The notes beneath the pieces were generated by a model. That model was not told where the DNA came from. It did no database searches and saw only the letters and a list, made by a program, of their open reading frames with translations. 64,000 bases of DNA, taken from Myxococcales bacterium. Its GTDB lineage: Bacteria > Myxococcota_A > UBA9042. Position numbers and translations under genes: made by a program. This document shows, one piece after another, positions 38,039 to 46,763 of this stretch. The stretch is taken from NCBI GenBank assembly GCA_947491025.1, contig CANLIC010000011.1:45127-109126 (forward strand), given 5' to 3'. Positions within the stretch are counted from its first letter, which is position 1. Every line of letters begins with the position of its first letter.

Positions 38039-39832
38039 TCAGGCGGCGGGGCGGCGGGGCGGTTCATGCGGCAGCGTGACGATGAAAGCGGCGCCGCCAA
38101 GGCGTTCGCTGCGGCTGACCCGTACGGCGCCACCGTGGGCTTCGACGACGCGCCGCACCGTGGCCAGCCCGAGGCCGGTGCCGCTTCGGCGCGTGGTGTA
38201 GAAGGGCTCAAACAGGTGCGGAACGTCGATCTCTGCGACGCCCGGTCCGCTGTCCTCGACCCGCAGCACGGTCGACGCCCCTTCGCTCACCAGAGATACC
38301 GCAACGCGCGGCTCACTGCTCTCCTCGGAGGCCTGCTGGGCGTTGGTCAGCAGGTTCCAGATCAGGCTGGCCATGCCGCTCTGATCGGCCAGGATCAGGA
38401 TGGGTTCAGCAGGGATATCGGTGGTGACCTGCAGGTGGGGTTGGCCAAGGCGCGGATCGTTGCGCCAGGCGTCGACCTTGGCCTTGACCAGGCCGGCGAA
38501 GTCGAGGCGCTCGCTGCGCGGCTCGGAGGGCTTGGCGAACTCGAGGAACTCCCCGATCCAGTGCGAGAGCTGGTCGGTCTCGCACACGATGATCTGGCCG
38601 AGGTGGACATTGGTCGCGTCGGCCTGCGACGTCGACTGCAACAGCTGCACGGCGCCGGAGATCGAGGCCAATGGGTTGCGGATCTCGTGTGCCACCGCCA
38701 TCGCCATGGCGCCGACGCTGGCCAGGCGCTCGCGGTTGCGGTGGGCGACCTCGCGGGCCCGCAGCTCGGTGACGTCGCGGATCAGGTAGAGCGTCTCGCG
38801 CTGGCCCCGCAGCTCGACGACCCTGCCGCGCAAGACCTCGGCTCGCACCGTCAAGATCTGCGTGCCTCCGCCCTGACCAGGGCGCACGACCTCGGCGCTG
38901 GCGTCCGTCGGGCGGGCAATCTCTTGGGTCTGCTCCATCGCCCGTCGACCGTCCTCGAGCTCGGGAAGCAGGTCGGAGAGCCGGCCCCCCACCACGGCCG
39001 TCCGTGCGCGTCCGATGATCTGAGCCGCCGCGTCGTTGGCCGAGCGAACGATGCCGTCGTCAGAGACGGTCAAGAGGCCGTCGGGCATCGAGGCGAACAC
39101 GTCCTCGAAGCGCTGGCGCAGCGCCGCCAGCTCGATCTGCTCCGAGAGCGCATGGGCCCTAGCCTTGGCGAGCTCGGCGACCAGCTTGCTCGAGAGCAGC
39201 GCCGTGGCGTAGAGCGCCGCCACCTGCACCGCGACGCCGACGACGACTTCGCCAGGCGGCTGGGCCGGCGGGGCAGTCGTGCCGCGCAGCCAGACCACCG
39301 TGTAGGGGTGCCACTCGCTGCTGAGCCAGCCGAGGTCGATCGCCGCCAGGACCAGCATGGCGCCTGTGCCGAGCGTGGCGGCGGCGATGGCACCGCTTCG
39401 TTCAAGCAGCGCCGCGCCGGAGAGCACGGCCAGCGGCGGAGCGAACAGGAAGACCGACTGGGTGCGCTCGGTCACCGCCACCAGGGTCGCGGCGAGGGCG
39501 ACGTCGATCGCCAGCGACGCCCATGCCAGGACCACGCGCGTCCGTGGCGGCGCGAGGTAGGTCGCCAGCAGCGCCAGGAACGTGAGGACGAAGAAGCCGG
39601 TCTCGAGCTGGTAGAGCAGGACCTCGGGCGCCTGGGCCGCCGGCTTCGGGCCGAGGCCGAGGTCCATCGCCACCGTCAGCACCAGGAGCCCAGTCAACGC
39701 CACCGTGCGGGCGAAGGTGGTCCACTTGATGCGCTCGACCAGGCCCTCGTCGTCCCAGGTGACAGCGGCGAAGGCATCGCCGGCGGCCCAAGAAGGACGC
39801 CCGTAGGGACGCGGTGGAACGGCAGAATTCAT
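38039..39832 (-). CDS. pilS: PilS-like sensor histidine kinase
   Basis: The ATG at 39832 lies 29 bases after pilC. Six hydrophobic segments in the first ~240 residues are followed by a PAS domain (FEDVFASMPDGLLTVSDDG), an H-box VAHEIRNPLASISGAVQLL (His382), an N box MASLIWNLLTNAQQASEE, G1 VEDSGPGVAE and G2 GTGLGLATVRRVVEAHGG. A six-helix, PAS-containing kinase directly behind pilB-pilC is the arrangement of PilS, the sensor of the PilS-PilR system controlling pilin transcription. The partner pilR and the pilin gene pilA are absent here; cysK follows instead. Confidence 0.9.
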   Translation of the reverse strand: MNSAVPPRPYGRPSWAAGDAFAAVTWDDEGLVERIKWTTFARTVALTGLLVLTVAMDLGLGPKPAAQAPEVLLYQLETGFFVLTFLALLATYLAPPRTRVVLAWASLAIDVALAATLVAVTERTQSVFLFAPPLAVLSGAALLERSGAIAAATLGTGAMLVLAAIDLGWLSSEWHPYTVVWLRGTTAPPAQPPGEVVVGVAVQVAALYATALLSSKLVAELAKARAHALSEQIELAALRQRFEDVFASMPDGLLTVSDDGIVRSANDAAAQIIGRARTAVVGGRLSDLLPELEDGRRAMEQTQEIARPTDASAEVVRPGQGGGTQILTVRAEVLRGRVVELRGQRETLYLIRDVTELRAREVAHRNRERLASVGAMAMAVAHEIRNPLASISGAVQLLQSTSQADATNVHLGQIIVCETDQLSHWIGEFLEFAKPSEPRSERLDFAGLVKAKVDAWRNDPRLGQPHLQVTTDIPAEPILILADQSGMASLIWNLLTNAQQASEESSEPRVAVSLVSEGASTVLRVEDSGPGVAEIDVPHLFEPFYTTRRSGTGLGLATVRRVVEAHGGAVRVSRSERLGGAAFIVTLPHEPPRRPAA

Positions 39833-39861
39833 GTGGCCCAAGGCCCCACGGGAGGCGGACG

Positions 39862-41067
39862 CTACTTGTCCGCCATGGTGAAGATGGGCATGTAGAGGCC
39901 GATCATGATGGTGCCGATGATGCCGCCGAGCACAACCATGATCAGCGGCTCCATCATCGCCGACATGCCGTCGACGGCGTCGTCCACCTCGGCGTCGTAG
40001 AAGTCGGCGATTTTGGCGAGCATGACGTCCATGGCGCCGGTGGCTTCACCGACGGCGATCATCTGCACCACCATGGCCGGAAAGACCTGGGTCTCCATGA
40101 GGGGACCGGTCATGTTCTTACCCTCGGAGATCTTGGTGCGGGTGAAGGTGATGGCGCGCTCGATGACCTCGTTGCCGGCTGTTTTGCCGACGACCTCAAG
40201 CGCGTCGAGGATGGGCACGCCAGCCGACACCAGGGTGCCGAGGGTGCGGGTAAAGCGCGCCACTGCGGCTTTTCGCAGCACGTTGCCGAGCAGCGGCGCG
40301 TTGTAGAGCATCAGGTCGCGGTAGTACTTGCCATTCGGCACCTTCATCAAGAAGCGGTAGAGGAAGTACAGGCCGAACATACCGGCGAAAATGTAAGGCA
40401 TCGCGGCGACAAAGTTGTTGGAGACCGCCACCAGCATTTCGGTGATCTCGGGCAAGCGACTCTTGCCCATCGAGCGAAACGTGTCGGCAAAGGTCGGCAC
40501 CACCTTCCAGAGCAGACCGCCGGTGATGCTCATGGCGGCGAACAACACGGTCGCCGGGTACTTCATGGCACCCGCGACCTTGGCCCGGGTCGCGGCGGTC
40601 TTCTCGATGTACTCCGCGAGGCGGTTCATGATGGTGTCGAGAATACCGCCGAGCTCACCTGCGGCGACGAGGTTGACGTAGAGCTCTTCAAAAACTTTGG
40701 GGTACTTTCGGAGCGCTTCGCTCAGAGATTGGCCGCCCTCGACCTGGGCCTTGACGCCGAGGATGGTCTTCTTGAGTGTGGGGTTGGGCTCCTGATTGCC
40801 AAGCAATTCAAGACACTTGATCAATGGGAGGCCGGCGTCGATCATGGTCGCCATCTGGCGCGTAAAAACGACCATCGCCTTGAGCGGTACCCGGTCGGTG
40901 ATGCCGGGGATGTTGATCTCGATGTCGTTCTGTTTCTTGTTGAGCTTGAAGGGCTTGATGCCGAGCGCGGTGAGCTTTGTCTTGGCCTCGTCCTTGCTCT
41001 CTGCCTCAAGCGTGCCTTCGCGGTACTCGCCGTCGCCGTTGTTGCCTTCGTAGACCCACACCGCCAT
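39862..41067 (-). CDS. pilC: Type IV pilus inner-membrane platform protein PilC
   Basis: Anchors the PilB/PilT motors and passes pilin to the growing fibre. The 401-aa length is standard. Two T2SSF/GspF repeats are seen: FTRQMATMIDAGLPLIKCLELL ... LVAAGELGGILDTIMNRLAEY, and FTRTLGTLVSAGVPILDALEVV ... MIAVGEATGAMDVMLAKIADFY, with the hydrophobic segments between and at the C-terminus (LIMVVLGGIIGTIMIGLYMPIF). The ATG follows AGGAG. The local order is pilB-pilC-pilS, without the pilT that lies between pilB and pilC in Myxococcus. Confidence 0.96.
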   Translation of the reverse strand: MAVWVYEGNNGDGEYREGTLEAESKDEAKTKLTALGIKPFKLNKKQNDIEINIPGITDRVPLKAMVVFTRQMATMIDAGLPLIKCLELLGNQEPNPTLKKTILGVKAQVEGGQSLSEALRKYPKVFEELYVNLVAAGELGGILDTIMNRLAEYIEKTAATRAKVAGAMKYPATVLFAAMSITGGLLWKVVPTFADTFRSMGKSRLPEITEMLVAVSNNFVAAMPYIFAGMFGLYFLYRFLMKVPNGKYYRDLMLYNAPLLGNVLRKAAVARFTRTLGTLVSAGVPILDALEVVGKTAGNEVIERAITFTRTKISEGKNMTGPLMETQVFPAMVVQMIAVGEATGAMDVMLAKIADFYDAEVDDAVDGMSAMMEPLIMVVLGGIIGTIMIGLYMPIFTMADK

Positions 41068-41369
41068 AGCTGGCTCCTGCTGGTCCCGGCGACTCCCGGA
41101 CCGGGACGCCTCGCAGCTTAACCCCTGGGCCTGAGCGTGTCACGACAGTTTGGAGATCTGCGATGCGTGGCGGCCGGTCACGCCGCGCGGGCGGCCGAAG
41201 CGCGGGCCGTTTCGGTGGCGGCGCCGGCGCAAGCGGAAGTGATGGCAGCGAACCGGCAGACTAGACGAGACGGAGCCCGGCAGCGGCGGACGGCCCCCTG
41301 GCCCTCCATGCGCCGCGCACGGGGGCGAGTGGCCCTCTCAGCTTTGCGGCGCGGGTGGCCGGCTCGGCG
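41068..41369. other. 302-bp gap where pilT usually sits
   Basis: The space between pilB and pilC holds no credible gene on either strand. In Myxococcus pilT lies here, so this is either a deletion or an alternative organisation. Confidence 0.5.
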
Positions 41370-43124
41370 TCAGGCGTTGTCGGAGCGGGTGACGCGCAAG
41401 ATCTCTTCGAGGCCGGAGAGACCCTGCATCATCTTGCGCAGACCCGACCGTCGCAGGGTTTGGAGGCCGTCCTGGATGGCGACCTTCTTGAGCTCGCCCG
41501 AAGAGAAGCCCTGGAGTACGGCCTCTTTGAGGCCATCGGTGATCGGCATGATCTCGTAGAGCGCGACGCGGCCCTTGTAACCCGTATCACCGCAGACGCG
41601 ACAGCCGACGCCCTTCATTTGACCGCCGGCGTCGTACTCGGCTTCGGTCATGCCAGCGTCGATGCAGCCCTTGCGGTCGTACTGGAAAGGCTGCTTGCAT
41701 TCCAAACAGTTGCGGCGGGCAAGACGCTGCGCGGCGATCAGGTTGAGCGCCGCGGTGACCATGAAGGGCTCGACGCCCATGTTGAGCATGCGGCTGATGG
41801 TCGAGGGCGCGTCGTTGGTGTGCAGCGTCGACAGCACCAAGTGGCCCGTCAACGCTGCCTTGATGGCGATTTCGCAGGTCTCGAAGTCGCGGATCTCGCC
41901 GACCAGGATGATGTCCGGGTCCTGACGCAGGAAGGAGCGCAGCACGCTGGCGAAGTTGAGGCCGATGCTCTCGTGCATCTGCACCTGGTTGATGCCGTCG
42001 AGGTTGAACTCGACGGGATCTTCGGCGGTGCTGACGTTCTCGGACACCTTGTTCAGCTCGGCGAGGCCCGAGTAGAGTGTCGTCGTCTTGCCCGAACCCG
42101 TGGGGCCGGTGACGAGGACCATGCCGAACGGCTGATGAATCGCGTGCTTGAACTTGAGGAGCTCGTCCGAGTCAAAGCCGAGCTTGGTCATGTCGAGCTG
42201 CAAGTTCGACTTGTCGAGCAGTCGAAGAACGACCTTCTCGCCAAAGAGCGTCGGCAGCACCGAGACGCGGAAGTCGCACTCCTTGCCGTCGGCCAGCTTC
42301 AGCTTGATACGACCGTCCTGCGGCAAGCGGCGCTCGGCGATGTCGAGCTGACTCATGATCTTGATACGCGAGATGATTGCGTTTCGCAGCTTGGTCGGCG
42401 GCCGCATGATCTCGTGCAAGACGCCGTCCATGCGGTAGCGGACCCGGAAGCTCTTCTCGTAGCTCTCGACGTGGATGTCCGAGGCCTTGCGGCGGATGGC
42501 ATCGACCAGGATCAAGTTGACGAGGCGGACGACGGGCGCCTCCTCCGATGAGCGCGCGAGCTCCTCGGTGTCGGCGTCGTCCTCCTCCTGCAAGAACTCG
42601 ATCTGCTCGTTCATGTCGTCGAGCAGGGCGAGCTGATCTTGGGCACCGTAGACGCGGTCGCGGCTCTTGTTGATCTCGTCGGCGGCGGCGACGACGACCT
42701 CGATGTTGAGGCCAGTGAGGAACTTCAGGTCGTCGATGGCGTGGTAGTTGCCCGGGTCGACCATGGCGACGACGAGCGTGCTGCCGTGCAGCGCCACCGG
42801 GATCAGGTCGTGGCGCTCGCAGACCTCGCGCGGCACCAGGCGGACGATGTCCTCTGGGATGTCGACGCTGCCGAGGTCGATCGACGGCACCTGGTATTGA
42901 CGACTGAGGAAGTCGACGAGCTTGGTGCCATCGAGGTAGCCGAGGCCGGCCAGCGAATCGTGAAGGCGCTGGCCCGTCTTCTGGGCCTGTTCGGTGGCGT
43001 TGCGCAGCTGCTCGGGGGAGACGAGCTTCTCGCGGAGCAAGATCTCGCCCATCTGGCGGACGGGCACCGGCATATAGCCTGACTTGCGGCGTTCCTTTTC
43101 TTTGGGCGGCGGGGTGACGGCCAT
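41370..43124 (-). CDS. pilB: Type IV pilus assembly ATPase PilB
   Basis: The cytoplasmic motor that drives pilus extension. The 584-aa product has an N-terminal GspE-N/MshEN domain (MGEILLREKLVSPEQLRNA, then a second strand-rich part around SRQYQVPSIDL). The secretion ATPase core carries ASDIHVESYEKSFRVRYRMDG, Walker A TGPTGSGKTTTLY (about 338-350), Asp box FNLDGINQVQMHESIGLNF, Walker B DPDIILVGEIRD and His box STLHTNDA. A four-cysteine zinc site follows (CLECKQPF and CRVCGDTGY), a PilB/GspE hallmark absent from PilT. It is the first gene of the pilB-pilC-pilS unit. Confidence 0.97.
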   Translation of the reverse strand: MAVTPPPKEKERRKSGYMPVPVRQMGEILLREKLVSPEQLRNATEQAQKTGQRLHDSLAGLGYLDGTKLVDFLSRQYQVPSIDLGSVDIPEDIVRLVPREVCERHDLIPVALHGSTLVVAMVDPGNYHAIDDLKFLTGLNIEVVVAAADEINKSRDRVYGAQDQLALLDDMNEQIEFLQEEDDADTEELARSSEEAPVVRLVNLILVDAIRRKASDIHVESYEKSFRVRYRMDGVLHEIMRPPTKLRNAIISRIKIMSQLDIAERRLPQDGRIKLKLADGKECDFRVSVLPTLFGEKVVLRLLDKSNLQLDMTKLGFDSDELLKFKHAIHQPFGMVLVTGPTGSGKTTTLYSGLAELNKVSENVSTAEDPVEFNLDGINQVQMHESIGLNFASVLRSFLRQDPDIILVGEIRDFETCEIAIKAALTGHLVLSTLHTNDAPSTISRMLNMGVEPFMVTAALNLIAAQRLARRNCLECKQPFQYDRKGCIDAGMTEAEYDAGGQMKGVGCRVCGDTGYKGRVALYEIMPITDGLKEAVLQGFSSGELKKVAIQDGLQTLRRSGLRKMMQGLSGLEEILRVTRSDNA

Positions 43125-43243
43125 GTCGACTCCAGGGGCACGGGGGAGGGGTCGGCGGCTGCGCCCGGGTCCACGGCCAGCCCAGACATCCAGATGACGC
43201 GCCGGCCGTGCAGCGGCAGGCTAGGACCGACCTTCGAAGCCCG

Positions 43244-44773
43244 TCAAGCGACGGCTGCGCGTCGGCGACGCAGCACGCGCTCGTGGGGCAGCAGATCGCG
43301 CGGCGGCTCAAAGGCGTGGTGCGGCGAGTAGACGGCGTAATTGGCCACGCGGCTGGTGTACAGGCACGCGTAGTTGGCCATCTGGGCGCCGAAGAGCGAG
43401 TGCTTCTGGCGCTCCTTGAGCAGCTGGCCCCAGCGCGGGTTGTGCAGGCGCTCGATGGCGGTGGTCAGCTCGGCGATTCGCGCCGCGTTGCGCTCCAACG
43501 TGGCGCGGATGTCGCCGACGGCGGTCCGCAAGGCCTCGCGCTCCATGCTGCGGCCGGCATCGACGCGCCCACCCTCGACCTCGCCGTCGGAGCGGCGCTC
43601 GGCACGGCGCACGGCGCGCAGGTTCATCTCGGCCGAAGCCAGGACCGCCTCGTACTCGAAGCGCTCGTCTTCCAGGGCGCTCCGCTCCGCGATGGCCTCG
43701 CTCTCGGCCTCCAGGGCCGCCAGCTCGGACTCCAACTCCGGCACGATCAAGGCCGTGCGCCAGCCGGTGGTGCTCTTGGACTTGAGCACGTCGCCGTAGA
43801 TGTGATCGCCGACATAGAGGATGCGGTCGCCCTGGACGCCGAGCGCCTTCTCGAGGAAGGGGCGGCTGCCCTGATCGAAGACCTTGTCGGAGATCTTGAA
43901 TGGCTCGGCCATGCTCTCGAAAAACGTCGGCTTGCGCGCGGTGACCCAGACGATGTGGAAGTAGTCCTGCCAGCTGCGGTAGTCGGCGAGGCGACCGTCG
44001 AGCAAGTGGCTCATCACCGCTTCGGTGTAAGACATATCCGAATTGGTCAGCACGAACAGGGTCTTGCCGGCCGACCGCAGCCGATGCAGCGCGTGGGGCA
44101 GCTCGGGGTCGAGGTCGATGTAGCGGGCGCGGTCAAGCCGCACGGCGCTCTTGAGTGAGTCGTCGCGGTGGACGAGATCGATGCAGTAGCGAATGTCGGC
44201 GTAGAGGCGGCGGGTCTCGGGAGGCTCGATGGGCTTGCCGGACTCGCGCTCGATGAGATCGACCAGGTGGGCGAACAAGAAGCTCTCGGGTGTCGAGAAG
44301 AGCGTGTCGGTCATCGCCCAGCGCTCGGCCGAAAGACGCGGCGGATCGGCGTGGTAGGCGGCGCGCCGCTCCTCATCCGGCAGCATACGAAGCCCGTGCA
44401 TGGCCCGAGTGACGTGGCGGTGGGCGTCCATCTTCACGAGGTTGCCGCGCTGGGTGTCGATGACGAGGCCGCGGATCGCGAAATTGGGGTCGTAGCGCAG
44501 GCCGGCGAGCGCGGTCGGGTAGCCGCGGCGCACCAGGTGACCGATGGCGAGCTCCGTCGCCAACACCTCGAGCTCCGGCAGGTAGCGACACAGCGTGTAG
44601 TCCATGTCGAAGCCGATGGCCTCGATCTCATCCAACGCCGTCGCCCGGTTGACGAAGATGCGGCGCTCGACCAGCAGTTCGCCGCGGTCGTGGCCACCCA
44701 GGAGCCCCGGTAGCGCGGTCGCCACCGGCGCCGGGGTGGGGTCGTGTGGTATCTCGCCGTTGCCGAGCGTCAT
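43244..44773 (-). CDS. HAD-family cytosolic 5'-nucleotidase (cN-II type)
   Basis: Hydrolyses nucleoside 5'-monophosphates, in this family mostly purine (IMP/GMP). The 509-aa product matches the IG-type 5'-nucleotidase family: motif [32 protein letters not shown], motif [15 protein letters not shown], the lysine region [11 protein letters not shown], and motif [23 protein letters not shown] long helical C-terminus ends with [22 protein letters not shown], typical of the family. The ATG at 44773 overlaps the ksgA stop by ATGA, so it is cotranslated with rRNA dimethylase. Bacterial members with this combination are common in Deltaproteobacteria; the specific substrate is unproven. Confidence 0.9.
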   Translation of the reverse strand: MTLGNGEIPHDPTPAPVATALPGLLGGHDRGELLVERRIFVNRATALDEIEAIGFDMDYTLCRYLPELEVLATELAIGHLVRRGYPTALAGLRYDPNFAIRGLVIDTQRGNLVKMDAHRHVTRAMHGLRMLPDEERRAAYHADPPRLSAERWAMTDTLFSTPESFLFAHLVDLIERESGKPIEPPETRRLYADIRYCIDLVHRDDSLKSAVRLDRARYIDLDPELPHALHRLRSAGKTLFVLTNSDMSYTEAVMSHLLDGRLADYRSWQDYFHIVWVTARKPTFFESMAEPFKISDKVFDQGSRPFLEKALGVQGDRILYVGDHIYGDVLKSKSTTGWRTALIVPELESELAALEAESEAIAERSALEDERFEYEAVLASAEMNLRAVRRAERRSDGEVEGGRVDAGRSMEREALRTAVGDIRATLERNAARIAELTTAIERLHNPRWGQLLKERQKHSLFGAQMANYACLYTSRVANYAVYSPHHAFEPPRDLLPHERVLRRRRAAVA

Positions 44774-45672
44774 GCTTGCGCCTCCTGGGGCTGGGTGTTC
44801 GCCGTCATCGCCGGGTGGAGCGCCCGAGTGAGCGCCGCCCACGCTGCCAGATCGAGTTGCTCTGCGCGAGCGTCGGGGCGCAGACCGTGCGCCGCGAGGG
44901 CCGCCAGCACCGCCTCACGCGGCAGGCCCAAGCTGTGGCCAAGGGCGCCAGCGAGCTGTTTGCGGCGTTGGCCGAAGCCGGCGTTGACCAGCCGATCGAA
45001 ACTCGCCTGAGACGGGACCTCCGCCAGGGGCGCGGCGCGTGGCCAAAGCGCGATGACGGCGCTCTCGACCTTGGGTGGCGGTCGAAAGGCGCCAGGTCCC
45101 ACTCGGAAGCAGGGCCGCACTTCGGCGCGCCAACCGGCATGGACCGAGAGCAAGCCCCAAGCCGGGTGGCTCGGACCGTGCGCGGCGATGCGGTCGGCGA
45201 CCTCCCGCTGCAGCATCACCACCATGCGGGCGGGCGGACAGTGGCTCTCGAGGAGCGCCATAACGATGGCGGCGCCCACATTGTAGGGCAGGTTGCCGAC
45301 GACAACGGGTCGCGGACCAAGCGCCGGGTCGGCGAGGACGGCAGGCCAGTCGAGGTGGACGGCGTCGGCAGCATGGAGCCGCAGAGCCGGCCCAAAGCGC
45401 TCGGCGAGCAGGGGCAGGAGGCGATCGTCGCGCTCAACGGCGTGCACCGGGCAGCCAAGGGCGAGCAAATGCTCGGTCAGGGCGCCAGTTCCAGGGCCCA
45501 CCTCGACGATGCCGGACCCCGGTTCGGGCGCCGCGAGCGCGGAGATGCGACGCAACACGCCTTGATCGTGGAGGAAATGCTGGCCGAGTGACTTGCGCGG
45601 ATCGATGTCGGCCAAAGGCCTTCGGGATTCAGAAGCGTCCGATGCGGCGGGTGTGCGCTGGCCCTTGGACAT
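44770..45672 (-). CDS. rsmA: 16S rRNA (adenine(1518/1519)-N6) dimethyltransferase RsmA/KsgA
   Basis: Dimethylates the two adjacent adenines in helix 45 of 16S rRNA, a ribosome maturation checkpoint. The 300-aa product has KSLGQHFLHDQGVLRRI, SAM motif I VEVGPGTGALTEHLL, the acidic VHAVERDD and the catalytic NLPYNVGAA, followed by MLQREVADR and FRPPPKVESAVI. The ATG at 45672 shares its first base with the tsaD stop (TGATG). It lies in the order 'pseudo-receiver protein - tsaD - ksgA - nucleotidase'. Confidence 0.96.
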   Translation of the reverse strand: MSKGQRTPAASDASESRRPLADIDPRKSLGQHFLHDQGVLRRISALAAPEPGSGIVEVGPGTGALTEHLLALGCPVHAVERDDRLLPLLAERFGPALRLHAADAVHLDWPAVLADPALGPRPVVVGNLPYNVGAAIVMALLESHCPPARMVVMLQREVADRIAAHGPSHPAWGLLSVHAGWRAEVRPCFRVGPGAFRPPPKVESAVIALWPRAAPLAEVPSQASFDRLVNAGFGQRRKQLAGALGHSLGLPREAVLAALAAHGLRPDARAEQLDLAAWAALTRALHPAMTANTQPQEAQA

Positions 45673-46763
45673 CAGGCCCGCCGTGCCGAGGCGCCCGGTC
45701 GCGCCGTGGGGACCGCGTCAAGGTGCTGCAAGTCGGTGGCGTGGCCGAGCGCCAGCAGGCTGCTCCCGAGGCCGGCGACCATGGCGCCGTTGTCGGTGCA
45801 CAGGCGGGTCGGCACCGGCCAGCAGCGCGCGCCCTCGGCGGCGAGCGCGACGCCGAGGCCGTCGCGCAGGGCCTCGTTGGCGGCGACGCCGCCGCCGACG
45901 ATGAGGTCGCGAAGGCCGGTCTCGCGGCAGGCGCGCAGGCAGATCGTGACCAGCTGCGCCACGATCGCGGCCTGCAATGACGCACAGACGTCAGCGACAT
46001 CGGCCGGTCGCAGCGGGCCTCCATCTGCCTCAAGGGCGTCGATGGCCTGCCGGGCCGCGGTCTTGAGGCCGGAGAAACTGAAGGCGAGGTCGGCGCGGCC
46101 GCGCATCCCGCGGGGCAGCCCGAAGCGGCTGGGGTCGCCGCCTCGGGCCAGGCGCTCGACCTGCGGGCCAGCGGGGTAGGAGAGGCCGAGGCGCTTGCCG
46201 ACCTTGTCGAAGGCCTCGCCAGCGGCGTCGTCGAGGGTCTCGCCGAGGACGGCGAAGCGGTCGGGGCCATCGATGCGCAGCACGCTGGTGTGGCCGCCGC
46301 TGACCGCGAGCGCGAGTGCGGGCAGTTGGGGCTTTTCGTCCGTCGAGGACCCTCCCGGCAACGTCAGCATGGCTGCCCAGCAGTGGGCCTCGATGTGGTG
46401 CACGGCGGCCAGCGGTAGAGGCAGGAGCGCCGAGAGGCAGGCGGCGGTCTGCACCCCGACCAGCAAGGCGCCGGCGAGTCCTGGCCGATCTGTGACGGCG
46501 ATGCCACGCAGATCGCGAGGTTGCAGCCCAGCGTCGTCAAGGGCGGCCACCACGGTGGGCAAGATCGAGAGCAGGTGGTTGCGCGAGGCGACCTCGGGCA
46601 CCACCCCGCCGAACCGCTGGTGGAGCGGCACCTGGGTGGCGAAGCGCATCGCGAGCACCTGGCCGCGATCGACGACCCCAACCGCCGTCTCGTCGCACGA
46701 GGTCTCGATGCCGAGCACAGGCCCGTCGAAGAAGGGCACAGGCGCCGTGGTGTACGTGGCCAT
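45672..46763 (-). CDS. tsaD: tRNA N6-adenosine threonylcarbamoyltransferase TsaD
   Basis: Transfers the threonylcarbamoyl group to A37 of ANN-decoding tRNAs, with TsaB/TsaE. The 363-aa product shows ILGIETSCDETA-like VLGIETSCDETAVGV at the N-terminus, the metal site HHIEAHCWAA, VSGGHTSVLRI, LGETLDDAAGEAFDKVGKRLGL, FSFSGLKTA and the VGGGVAANEALRDGL plus LCTDNGAMVAG motifs. The start is the ATG at 46763, overlapping the preceding stop by one base. No tsaB or tsaE is visible in the window. Confidence 0.97.
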   Translation of the reverse strand: MATYTTAPVPFFDGPVLGIETSCDETAVGVVDRGQVLAMRFATQVPLHQRFGGVVPEVASRNHLLSILPTVVAALDDAGLQPRDLRGIAVTDRPGLAGALLVGVQTAACLSALLPLPLAAVHHIEAHCWAAMLTLPGGSSTDEKPQLPALALAVSGGHTSVLRIDGPDRFAVLGETLDDAAGEAFDKVGKRLGLSYPAGPQVERLARGGDPSRFGLPRGMRGRADLAFSFSGLKTAARQAIDALEADGGPLRPADVADVCASLQAAIVAQLVTICLRACRETGLRDLIVGGGVAANEALRDGLGVALAAEGARCWPVPTRLCTDNGAMVAGLGSSLLALGHATDLQHLDAVPTARPGASARRA

